Part shown: positions 1 to 6,734 of the stretch, piece by piece
Position numbering within the stretch: position 1 is the stretch's first letter
Layout of the letters: each line of letters starts with the position of its first letter
Origin: Lachnospiraceae bacterium UBA7182
Lineage (GTDB): Bacteria > Bacillota > Clostridia > Lachnospirales > Lachnospiraceae
Direction of reading: 5' to 3'
Assembly: GCA_002491115.1 (NCBI GenBank)
Contig: DKVI01000097.1
Span: 749-26,429, forward strand
DNA: 25,681 nt
Notes under the pieces: model-generated
Seen by the model: only the letters and a program-made list of their open reading frames with translations
Told to the model about the DNA's origin: nothing
Database searches by the model: none
Made by a program: the position numbers and the translations under genes

Positions 1-32
1 GAGCGGAAATACTGGAAGGGAGGGCGACGCTT

Positions 33-137
33 ATGTTGACGTTAGAAGGACTTATTGCAGTACTCAGCCTTTGTGTTGGTTGCTTTGGCCTCGGATACGC
101 CATCGGGCGTAACGATAATCACAAGACGCAGAAATAG
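33..137 (+). CDS. Putative holin-like toxin, 34 aa
   Basis: A 34-residue peptide with a hydrophobic core (about residues 4-25, LEGLIAVLSLCVGCFGLGYA) and a short polar, basic tail (IGRNDNHKTQK). A GGGAGG ribosome site precedes the ATG. The size, the single membrane segment and the two hairpins just downstream match the holin-like toxin (Hol-Tox) family common in Firmicutes mobile elements, where such peptides resemble type I toxins silenced by antisense RNA. The membrane segment is visible in the sequence; toxicity is inferred from the family. The stop codon lies in the 5' arm of the first hairpin. It could also be a non-toxic small membrane peptide. Confidence 0.6.
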   Translation: MLTLEGLIAVLSLCVGCFGLGYAIGRNDNHKTQK

Positions 138-171
138 CCGCCCCGGTCCTGAGAAAACTGAGCGGCTATTT
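132..171 (+). repeat. Perfect 10-bp stem-loop over the toxin stop codon
   Basis: AAATAGCCGC (132-141) pairs exactly with GCGGCTATTT (162-171) across a 20-base loop. The TAG stop of the mini-toxin is inside the left arm. It may act as an mRNA-stability or antisense-interaction element; it lacks a long T-run of its own. Confidence 0.6.
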
Positions 172-193
172 CTGTAGCTATTCATAATATCGG

Positions 194-222
194 GCCAGCC
201 GTCTTCCGGTGGCACTCTTTTT
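194..222 (+). terminator. Terminator-like hairpin after the toxin gene
   Basis: GCCAGCCG (194-201) pairs with CGGTGGC (207-213), with one bulged base and a short loop, followed by CTCTTTTT. This fits a Rho-independent end for the toxin transcript. Confidence 0.55.
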
Positions 223-224
223 CT

Positions 225-358
225 GATCCCAATATAACATAAATGGTTACTGATTTCAAGTCTGATCTTTTGTTATATTCGGGTATCCTGATGTCGGAAA
301 CGATTCCCGATGCACCCGTTCAAGGGTACCTGAGATGCTGGACACACCACCCAGCTAA
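225..358. other. Non-coding segment rich in inverted repeats, function unknown
   Basis: GATCCC plus AATATAACA (225-239) is mirrored by TGTTATATT (271-279) and GGGTATC (281-287). It is followed by TCGG/CCGA, ACCC/GGGT (around the GTTCAA at 318-323) and GCTGG/CCAGC hairpins. GGGT at 281 and GGGT at 324 can both pair with the same ACCC, so alternative folds are possible. No convincing gene covers it. It might be a structured RNA on either strand or mobile-element end DNA; I do not recognise a known family. Confidence 0.3.
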
Positions 359-393
359 AATGATTACGTTTTTTCTATGTGTCACAATAGCTT

Positions 394-1164
394 TTATAAA
401 ATCTGTACAATTTGCTCATATAAGCAACTGCTTTTATCATGGCGGAAAGTTTTATTGATATGCATATGGCCGAATAACCAGGCTTTATAATCAACCGTCT
501 GCTTGATTTCCTGTAAGTAGTCTGTCAGTTTATCGCTTTTATATAATCCTGCTCCACCGTCCATACGCTTGAGTAATGAGGTGTAAGGACTATGCGTAAT
601 GATATAATCTACTTTATTATTTACCTTTTCAAGATTCAATAATCCTTCTTTCATTTCTTCTTCATCTGGAAGTTCCCGCGCCCACCAGCTTATATGATTA
701 ATTCTGTACAATGCATATGGATCTCTGTCCAGCCTTTTCTTTTTCTTTTTAAAATCCGGATCGTCCGGCTCTAAAATACCTGCTGATATATCGTGACTGC
801 CTGCGCCGCCGAAAGCAAAGAAAGATTTATCTTCAATGGTGAAGATCTGTCCTCTCATCAGATGGATTACGGAAGGCCTGATAAAATTTACTTTGCCGCC
901 CTGCCATTTTTCAACCGGATATGCATCAAGCCTGTCATAGCACTCATGATTTCCATCAACAAAAAGAGTTGTAAAAGGTTTTTTTTCAAGCCAGTCAAGC
1001 CAGTATTTTTCAGTTCTATTTTCCCCTCTGTGATCCCATACAAGACCGAAGTCGCCGAGGATTATAACGGTATCATCTTTTGTCATTTCTTTTTGTTCTG
1101 GAAATACATCGGAGGACAATCTGTAAGGATTTCCATGTATATCACCTGTGACCCAAACACTCAT
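394..1164 (-). CDS. Calcineurin-like metallophosphoesterase
   Basis: A 256-residue protein with the full metallophosphoesterase signature: GDIHG (Asp8, His10), GDFG (Asp38), GNHE (Asn72, His73), then THSPY near residue 190 and FGHMH near residue 232. These residues bind two metal ions and hydrolyse phosphoesters. No signal peptide is seen, so it is probably cytoplasmic. The ribosome site AGAGGT lies just before the ATG. It is the last gene of a leftward series in the mobile element, about 150 bases after a small unknown gene. The substrate cannot be told from sequence; relatives include protein phosphatases and nucleotide or nucleic-acid phosphodiesterases. Its length suits a single-domain enzyme and no key residue is missing. 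Confidence 0.85.
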   Translation of the reverse strand: MSVWVTGDIHGNPYRLSSDVFPEQKEMTKDDTVIILGDFGLVWDHRGENRTEKYWLDWLEKKPFTTLFVDGNHECYDRLDAYPVEKWQGGKVNFIRPSVIHLMRGQIFTIEDKSFFAFGGAGSHDISAGILEPDDPDFKKKKKRLDRDPYALYRINHISWWARELPDEEEMKEGLLNLEKVNNKVDYIITHSPYTSLLKRMDGGAGLYKSDKLTDYLQEIKQTVDYKAWLFGHMHINKTFRHDKSSCLYEQIVQIL

Positions 1165-1212
1165 ATGAATTACCTCTTTTCTTTGCTGTTCATTTATTTT
1201 TTAAAGATATTT

Positions 1213-1230
1213 GGGAGCTGTTCAGCTCCC
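1213..1230. repeat. Perfect hairpin GGGAGCT-GTTC-AGCTCCC
   Basis: Seven-base-pair arms with a four-base loop lie between the small unknown gene and the phosphoesterase gene. On the leftward strand it is followed by AAATATCTTT, a poor T-tail. It may be a weak terminator, attenuator or mRNA-processing site. Confidence 0.4.
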
Positions 1231-1311
1231 CCCTTGTGTATTTTATTTAATGATATCATAAAGGATAAAGATCCGGAATATGGTAAAATCAGATCGTTAA
1301 GGCCAGGAGCA

Positions 1312-1602
1312 TTAGCAGGAGAGTACATGCAGTCCCATATGGTTATAGCACGCCATTTCGCGTGTGATATGGTACTCTGACAGTTCGATCAGCATCAGAT
1401 CATTTAATTCTTCTGTGAGTCCGGCCTGGGCATACGCCGCAGCGAATTTGTTGAATTTCGCTTTTACGTTTTCAAGTTCGCCCCAGCCGTGCAGGATGTC
1501 GTCTGTCCTTGAGACTAGAATGGCCGGGTTTTCAATGATGTTTCCGGAATATCCGTTGATGATGCTGCCATTTTCCATGTAGCAGGTATGCATATTGATC
1601 AT
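1312..1602 (-). CDS. Hypothetical protein, 96 aa
   Basis: I do not recognise this protein. It is preceded by an AGAAAGGAT ribosome site at good distance from the ATG. The sequence is mixed and soluble-looking, without a signal peptide or membrane segment; the middle (HGWGELENVKAKFNKF) and the part around ELNDLMLIELSEYHI look helical, and the C terminus carries several Cys and His residues. It begins 17 bases after the stop of the preceding small gene, so the two are very probably co-transcribed. Small genes of this kind are frequent cargo of clostridial integrative elements. Function unknown. Confidence 0.6.
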   Translation of the reverse strand: MINMHTCYMENGSIINGYSGNIIENPAILVSRTDDILHGWGELENVKAKFNKFAAAYAQAGLTEELNDLMLIELSEYHITREMACYNHMGLHVLSC

Positions 1603-1618
1603 GAGAATATCCTTTCTG

Positions 1619-1909
1619 TTATACAGGCCGATCCTGTCGAGCTAGTTCTTCTTCGGTCACGGCGGTTCCGCAATATACAGTCAGTCCGTTTTCGTACTGG
1701 TATTCAAAATCCAGGCTAAATCCCAGATCGTCGGTACCTTCGGCATACAGTTGCGGTCGGTCAAGCCTGATTTCCGTCAATCTTTCTTCTGGGAAATGAT
1801 CGTATAGTTCGCTGTTTTTACAGATCAGATCCGAAAGGAAATGTTCGTAATCTTCATACAGATGTACGCCGTTCAACTGACGGTTGAAATAAACTTTTGC
1901 AATATACAT
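1619..1909 (-). CDS. Hypothetical acidic protein, 96 aa
   Basis: Function not recognised. The open frame extends upstream to 1996, but the first two ATGs there lie inside a strong terminator hairpin. The ATG at 1909 has a perfect AGGAG (1919-1923) nine bases before it, so I take it as the start (MYIAKVYFNRQLNG). The protein is rich in Asp and Glu, with no signal peptide and no membrane segment. The pattern GFSLDFEYQYENGLTVYCG suggests a beta-rich half. It is followed closely by the other small unknown gene, suggesting one mRNA. An acidic small protein on a mobile element could be a DNA-mimic or anti-restriction factor, but nothing proves this. Confidence 0.55.
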   Translation of the reverse strand: MYIAKVYFNRQLNGVHLYEDYEHFLSDLICKNSELYDHFPEERLTEIRLDRPQLYAEGTDDLGFSLDFEYQYENGLTVYCGTAVTEEELARQDRPV

Positions 1910-1975
1910 GTTAGGGTTCTCCTGTGAAACTGTGATTTTTGGCAGGTTTCGGTTCTCTGAAAGAGGGTATGAATA

Positions 1976-2012
1976 AAAAAAGTCCATGGGGCGCATACGT
2001 GCCCCATGGACT
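1976..2012 (-). terminator. Strong intrinsic terminator after the surface-protein gene
   Basis: GCCCCATGGACT and its exact complement form 12-bp arms (1981-1992 and 2001-2012) with an eight-base loop. Reading leftwards the hairpin runs straight into a run of seven Ts. It ends the transcript of the large repeat protein. Transcription of the small genes further left then needs read-through or a promoter in 1910-1980. Confidence 0.85.
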
Positions 2013-2050
2013 GCATAAGGTTTAATAGTAATGAGTGGAAACGGCTGTAA

Positions 2051-5000
2051 CTATGGTCCTGTTATGGTTTTTATGTTTTCACCACTGTTTCCACGCATAT
2101 CCATTGGTTTTTCGGTTGCTGTGTCGTCCGACGTGACCGCTTCCGCAGGAACTTTACCTGCTTCTTCACCGGTTATCTCTTCTGATTCCTCCAGTATATC
2201 GACTGTGCCATCGGATATTTCCCCAGACGTCTCTTCGGAGGTTTCCGGTACTGTCACCACATCTTCGGTACGGGTATCAAACGGCTGGATGCCTGAAGCT
2301 TCGGCATTGCTTTCCGCTGGTTCGTCTTCCGGCCATAAGTTGGGCGGAAAGTAGGATACGATTTCTGTACAGTACTTCCGGATAGTGTCAAAAGTGTACA
2401 TATCGTACCAATAGATGTATGAATCGTTGTATTCAACGGTGGTTACCATTTCTTTTTCCAAATCTACCTTTACTACAGCAGCCACATGGCCCTCCGGAGA
2501 TACCGGGGATAGCTCAGGAAAATAAACTGCATCCCCAACTTGTAGTTTTTCAGGATGTTCCTGATCTTTGCCATAAGACGGAAGACGGAGTTTGTTCAGA
2601 TAAGAAATAAGATAAGTATTTATGCCTGAAACCGGGGCGTCATTTCCGGAAATCACATTATCCAAGTGACAATACGGTCCAAAAAGTTCATACTGCATTT
2701 GAGCTACAAGCCCTGCGCAGGCTGTAGTACGATCCGGGTTTTTATAATATTCATTGATTCTTTTAATGGACTGGTTGGTATAATAGCGGCCGCCTTCGCC
2801 CCGTGACCAAGGGGTTCCAGGTCCGACGTATCCCGATTTCACACGATTAATCATGTCCTTATAGATTTCTTCCGGGTCAGGTACCCAGTGCTTTACGTTT
2901 CTAAGATCATTTCTTCCGCATCTTTTGCAGGTATAATAATCCGCCGCCGGTCCATTGTCCTTTGAAGCGGTTTCCACAGTTTTTACAAGTTCCTCATCAT
3001 GACCGAGAGCCGGGATGGTGCCTTTTCCAGAAGAAGTTCTCAGCCCGCAGTTTCGGCAACGATTGCTATATGTCCCGGTGGCTTCACAGGTCGGCTCTTC
3101 GTCAATGACTTGTTCCCATTCATGTGCGATTTTCGGGATCTCCCTGGTTACAACGGATGTGCATCCTTCACGCCTGCATGTGAAGGTTTTTACGCCTTCT
3201 TCGGTACAGGTCGGCTCTTTGGTGATGACTTCTTCATAGTCATGTCCGAGCTCTTTCGTGTATTCACCGATCTGCGTTTCGCCGCATTCGCATTCATATT
3301 TTGTGAAGCCGCCGGTTGTACAGGTTGCTTTCTGTACGAAGACCGCTTTCCATGCGTGCTCGTGCGGTTTCTCGTCTTCGAGCATCGGGATGTCTTTTGC
3401 TTCGGCTTCGCCACAGCGGATGCATTTCCTGGTGCTTACGCCCATTTCCGTAGTGGTCGGTTCTTTTGTAGTCGCCCATTCGCCCCATGCGTGGCCCAGT
3501 GCGTTCACATAAGCGTCCGTATAGGTATCTCCACAGGAACAGGTGTAAGTGGTAAAGCCCTTCTGCGTACAGGTTGCTTCGGTCACAACAACCGTGTATT
3601 TATGCGTATGTCCGGTTGCAGGAATTTCCTGAGTCTCGGTTGTACGGCATCTTACACAGGTATGTGACATCTGGCCTGCTACGGTTTCTGTCGGTTTCCT
3701 GTTGATTTTCCAGTTGCTCCAGGTATGTCCAAACGCATCTTTATAATCCGCCTGGTAGGTGTCTCCGCAGGCGCAGGTGTAAACCGAATAGCCCTGTTCT
3801 GTACAGGTCGGATTTACGGTACCGGTTACTTTATAATTGTGCGTATGGCTGGATTTCGGAAGCGTTTCGCTTTCTACTTTCTTACATACGGAACAGGTGC
3901 GCTGTTTTACGCCTTCTTTTTCCTCTGTCGGCTCTGTGATTACATGCCAGTCGCTCCACTGATGATTGTCTGTCATCGGGATGCTCTCTGTATAAGTAGC
4001 CTTGCAGAGCTTACAGGTGAAGGTTTTTACGCCCTCAGTACCGCAGGAAGGCTCCTTCGTGACGACGCCCGCGTCAAAGCTGTGCGTACACTCGGATACG
4101 GTCACATGGCATACAGCGGTTACGCCATTGGCGGTTGCCTTGATATCGGCTTCTCCGTAAGCTTTTGCCGTCAGAGTGCCGTTTTTCACGGTTACAGCCT
4201 TTGTGTTGCCGGATTTCCAGGTGATCTTCTGGCTTTTGCCGATCACATCCACCGGAATCTCTGTTACGTCGCCTTTTCCCATGTGCAGGGTCTCGGGCAG
4301 GATGACTTTCGGCTCTCTTACCGTCACGCTGCAGGTATCGGATACGCCGTTGGCGGTTGCCGTGATGATCGCGGTTCCTTCTGCTTTTGCGGTTATTTTA
4401 CCCTTTGCGGATACCGTAGCTACGGAAGTGTCGGAAGATGACCATGTGGTCGCTGTGCTGTTTCCGTCCACGATGGCTTTTAAGGTCAGTGTGCTGTTCT
4501 TTCCTGTGTAGAGCGTTGCAGATTTCTGGCTTAACTCGGTTGTCGGCTCGAAATCGTTGACGATTACTTTCACGGTATCAGACACACCGTTGGCCGTTGC
4601 GGTTACGGTTGTTTCTCCGGCTTTCTTTGCGGTCAGTTTGCCGTTTTTCACGGTCACGACCTTCGTGTTGCCGGATTTCCAGGTGATTTTCTGGCTTTTG
4701 CCGTTGACCGTTGTCGTAAGCGTATGTGTTTTGTCGTAGCCTTTTGTCTTTAAGACAGCTTCGTTTTCGAGGATCTCGGTTGCTGTATCGGATACGGTTA
4801 CAACACAGATATCGTTTGTTCCGTCGCTGGATACCGCTTCCACGGTTGTCTGGCCGGTTTTTACTGCCGTCAGAACGCCTTTTGCATCCACGGTTACGAT
4901 ATTGCTGTCATGAGAACGCCATTCCACGGTTTCTTTCTTCGCGGCATTGGTCGTAAGCTTTAAGGTTTTTACTTCGGTTCCTCCAAGGTACAGGTTTGCT

Positions 5001-5782
5001 TCGTCCTGTGTGATGTTGATGGAACCCTGTTTTACGGTTACACTGCAGGTGTCCGCGATCCCGTTTGCGGTTGCTGTGATGACAGCCGTTCCTTCGGCTT
5101 TTGCGGTTACTTTACCGGATTTCACGGATGCTACCGCGGGGTTTGAGGACGTCCATGCAACTGCGGCCTTCGGGCCGTTTACGGCTGCTTTTAAGGTCAC
5201 CGTGTTGCCGGGCTTCCTGGTGCTTAAGGTAACGGATTTTACGTTCAGGCGCGTGCGTGCGTCGGTTACGGTGACTCTCATGGATGCCGCTTTTCCGTTT
5301 GCAGCCGCCTTTACAATGGTGCTTCCCGGCGCAACGGCTGTGATCGTACCGTTTTTGTCCACGGATGCGACGTTTTCATTTGCGCTTTCCCAGGATGCGG
5401 TTTTCTCCGTGCCTTTGACCGTGGCCTTTGTCTTTAAGGTCTGTCCGGTGTAGAGCACTGCGGATTCTTTGTCGAGTTTGACTGACGGCGCGATGACGGA
5501 CACCTTGCAGGTTTTGCTGGTCTGTCCGATGCGTGCGGAGACGGTGGTCTGTCCGGAACGGACGCCTGTGACCACGCCGTCACTGTTCACAGACGCGATA
5601 TTATCGTCTGCAGATGTAAAAGCCGCGATTTTTGCGGAACCTTCGATATCAAGGTCTACCTGTTCGCCTGTGTTTACAACAGCCGATGTCTGGCTTAAGG
5701 AAAAGCCGGAGGCCTGTACCGGGATTCCGGTGGTAAAAAGAGATGCGGTTGCGAGTAAAACTGCAATTCTTTTTAATTTCAT
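2051..5782 (-). CDS. Secreted multidomain protein: 7 Ig-like domains, zinc-ribbon-like repeats, NlpC/CHAP-type domain
   Basis: A 1243-residue exported protein. Residues 1-25 form a signal peptide (basic MKLKR, hydrophobic core, VQA-S cleavage region). Residues about 27-560 hold seven bacterial Ig-like group 2 (Big_2) domains, each with the typical W-x-S-x-(N/D)..V..V...G-x-(I/L)-x-A pattern. Residues about 565-985 hold roughly ten repeats with CxxC pairs (CKLC, CSVC, CVRC, CIRC, CKRC and others) and TCTxxG motifs, resembling zinc ribbons. Residues about 1000-1140 look like a papain-like cysteine peptidase or amidase of the NlpC/CHAP kind: Cys1022 in ACAGLV, His1099 in EGHVAAV and Asn1119. An acidic Ser/Thr/Glu tail follows. 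No LPxTG anchor or C-terminal membrane segment is seen, so it may be released or bind the wall through its repeats. The ribosome site is AAAGGA before the ATG. The role could be wall remodelling or adhesion; the catalytic assignment is tentative. Confidence 0.8.
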   Translation of the reverse strand: MKLKRIAVLLATASLFTTGIPVQASGFSLSQTSAVVNTGEQVDLDIEGSAKIAAFTSADDNIASVNSDGVVTGVRSGQTTVSARIGQTSKTCKVSVIAPSVKLDKESAVLYTGQTLKTKATVKGTEKTASWESANENVASVDKNGTITAVAPGSTIVKAAANGKAASMRVTVTDARTRLNVKSVTLSTRKPGNTVTLKAAVNGPKAAVAWTSSNPAVASVKSGKVTAKAEGTAVITATANGIADTCSVTVKQGSINITQDEANLYLGGTEVKTLKLTTNAAKKETVEWRSHDSNIVTVDAKGVLTAVKTGQTTVEAVSSDGTNDICVVTVSDTATEILENEAVLKTKGYDKTHTLTTTVNGKSQKITWKSGNTKVVTVKNGKLTAKKAGETTVTATANGVSDTVKVIVNDFEPTTELSQKSATLYTGKNSTLTLKAIVDGNSTATTWSSSDTSVATVSAKGKITAKAEGTAIITATANGVSDTCSVTVREPKVILPETLHMGKGDVTEIPVDVIGKSQKITWKSGNTKAVTVKNGTLTAKAYGEADIKATANGVTAVCHVTVSECTHSFDAGVVTKEPSCGTEGVKTFTCKLCKATYTESIPMTDNHQWSDWHVITEPTEEKEGVKQRTCSVCKKVESETLPKSSHTHNYKVTGTVNPTCTEQGYSVYTCACGDTYQADYKDAFGHTWSNWKINRKPTETVAGQMSHTCVRCRTTETQEIPATGHTHKYTVVVTEATCTQKGFTTYTCSCGDTYTDAYVNALGHAWGEWATTKEPTTTEMGVSTRKCIRCGEAEAKDIPMLEDEKPHEHAWKAVFVQKATCTTGGFTKYECECGETQIGEYTKELGHDYEEVITKEPTCTEEGVKTFTCRREGCTSVVTREIPKIAHEWEQVIDEEPTCEATGTYSNRCRNCGLRTSSGKGTIPALGHDEELVKTVETASKDNGPAADYYTCKRCGRNDLRNVKHWVPDPEEIYKDMINRVKSGYVGPGTPWSRGEGGRYYTNQSIKRINEYYKNPDRTTACAGLVAQMQYELFGPYCHLDNVISGNDAPVSGINTYLISYLNKLRLPSYGKDQEHPEKLQVGDAVYFPELSPVSPEGHVAAVVKVDLEKEMVTTVEYNDSYIYWYDMYTFDTIRKYCTEIVSYFPPNLWPEDEPAESNAEASGIQPFDTRTEDVVTVPETSEETSGEISDGTVDILEESEEITGEEAGKVPAEAVTSDDTATEKPMDMRGNSGENIKTITGP

Positions 5783-5966
5783 GATTTATTCCTTTCTTCC
5801 GGAATAGTTGCCGGAACTGAATGCTGCCGATCTATGGAACAGCCATTATGTATATTGGCTTTTGATCGAACTTTCAGTTTTTAAAGCCGGAGGCGATTTA
5901 TTCTTATTCTCTGATTTGCACACAAGATTTTCCACCTTCTTTCTTTATATAATTCTTTTCAAATAT

Positions 5967-5995
5967 ATTATAGTTAATATGTTAAGTACAGTCAA
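5967..5995 (-). promoter_or_regulatory. Strong sigma-A promoter for the secreted repeat protein
   Basis: On the minus strand, TTGACT (5990-5995), a 17-base spacer and a perfect TATAAT (5967-5972). It predicts a start near 5960 and a leader of about 175 bases before the ATG at 5782. The leader can form an AGCCA/TGGCT hairpin nested in CGATC/GATCG; no known riboswitch was recognised. Confidence 0.75.
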
Positions 5996-6120
5996 TTGTT
6001 AATATAGTGACATACAGTTACTTTTTGTGCTTGTGTTAGGCTGGAAAACAGTTTTTCTTTTTGTGATTTCCGGCACCCGAAGGGCGCTTATCCTTTCTGT
6101 GATCTGAGCGGGGCGTGCCG

Positions 6121-6198
6121 AATGTGCCCTGAAAGACCATAAATGTGCCCCTGAAACGATCATAAATGCGCCCCTGAAATGACCATAAAAGTACACAT
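6121..6198 (-). mobile_element. Solitary IS21-like insertion-sequence end (remnant)
   Basis: Three direct copies of a unit close to AATGTGCCCCTGAAACGATC begin at 6121, 6142 and 6165, and a fourth partial copy ends at 6198. On the minus strand the block starts TGTGTACTTTTATGG, with repeated TTTCAGGGGC and CATTTATGG. Multiple short terminal repeats beginning with TG are characteristic of IS21-family ends. The element would extend leftwards, but no transposase or helper gene is present, so only an end survives. The repeats are visible; the family assignment is an inference. Confidence 0.45.
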
Positions 6199-6250
6199 AT
6201 AATTTTCTGTAAAAATTGTAAAAAACAGCTTTACAAGCTTGTTTTTGCGT

Positions 6251-6387
6251 GGTAACATAAGATAAAACTTAATAACGTAAATGCACATAAACAAATACAG
6301 AAGAGCTTAATACAGTTATTAAGCAAACATATACAAGAACTTTTGGTAAACATTAGTACGCAGGATTTTAGTGTTTAAAATGTTACC
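6251..6387. repeat. Inverted repeats upstream of the excisionase gene
   Basis: GCTTAATA (6305-6312) and TATTAAGC (6317-6324) form a tight hairpin. CTTAATAAC (6268-6276) also pairs with GTTATTAAG (6315-6323), and GGTAACAT (6251-6258) matches ATGTTACC (6380-6387). Such sites upstream of xis-int could bind the excisionase or integrase or regulate them; this is inferred from position only. Confidence 0.4.
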
Positions 6388-6434
6388 AGGGGTTCTTTTT
6401 GTTTTTTTGTGCCAAAAGTACAAGGAGGTACATT

Positions 6435-6644
6435 ATGCCGTATAAAAAATCTGTAGAATTACCGCTGGACAGGAAAATTTTACTTACCGCGCAGGAAGCT
6501 GCCACCCTAACCGGTCTCGGCCGCGACAAAATCCGCCGGATGGGGCAGGCTCCGGGTTGCACATGGACTTTATGGAATGGCAGTAAACTTATGATTAAAA
6601 GAGAAGCCTTTGTCGAGTTTCTTACACAAACAAATGCGTTATAA
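6435..6644 (+). CDS. xis: Tn916-type excisionase
   Basis: A 69-residue basic protein. LLTAQEAATLTGLGRDKIRRMGQ is a MerR-like winged helix-turn-helix. It is followed by WTLWNGSKLMIKREAFVEFL, which corresponds to the wing and C-terminal part of Tn916 Xis (its NGxxxxIKRxxFE pattern). It binds element ends and steers the integrase towards excision. The start is chosen at the ATG with AAGGAGG (6423-6429) just before it; an upstream in-frame ATG at 6399 has no ribosome site. The gene lies 90 bases before the integrase gene in the same direction, the normal arrangement. Confidence 0.88.
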   Translation: MPYKKSVELPLDRKILLTAQEAATLTGLGRDKIRRMGQAPGCTWTLWNGSKLMIKREAFVEFLTQTNAL

Positions 6645-6734
6645 TAGGAAACTTGCAGTAACTTGCGCGGAGTGGTACACTTGTTTGTGTCAGGCTCCTT
6701 TTTTGGAAAAATTGGAAGAAAAGGAGTACAAAAG

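Larger units (their letters stand above)
5783..6434. other. 652-base gene-free interval, AT-rich
   Basis: It contains the leader and promoter of the leftward secreted-protein gene (5783-5995), an inverted repeat CGGCAC/GTGCCG (6071-6119 area), three copies of a 21-23 base unit resembling an IS21-type end (6121-6197), and AT-rich DNA with several inverted repeats upstream of the excisionase gene (6251-6387). No protein-coding frame there looks real. Confidence 0.6.

Noticed and set aside
318..328. Minus-strand TACCCTTGAAC, resembling part of a TPP riboswitch
   Set aside because: The remaining conserved aptamer parts are missing and no thiamine gene follows.
2999..4441. Long plus-strand open frames (222 and 238 residues) opposite the secreted repeat protein
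   Set aside because: They are shadows of the strongly coding minus strand, whose signal peptide, Ig and CxxC repeats are unmistakable; the plus frames show no family-like sequence or ribosome sites.
2900..5700. Repeated DNA suggesting a CRISPR or satellite array
   Set aside because: The repeats are in frame, diverged and encode Ig and zinc-ribbon-like domains; there are no constant repeats with unique spacers.
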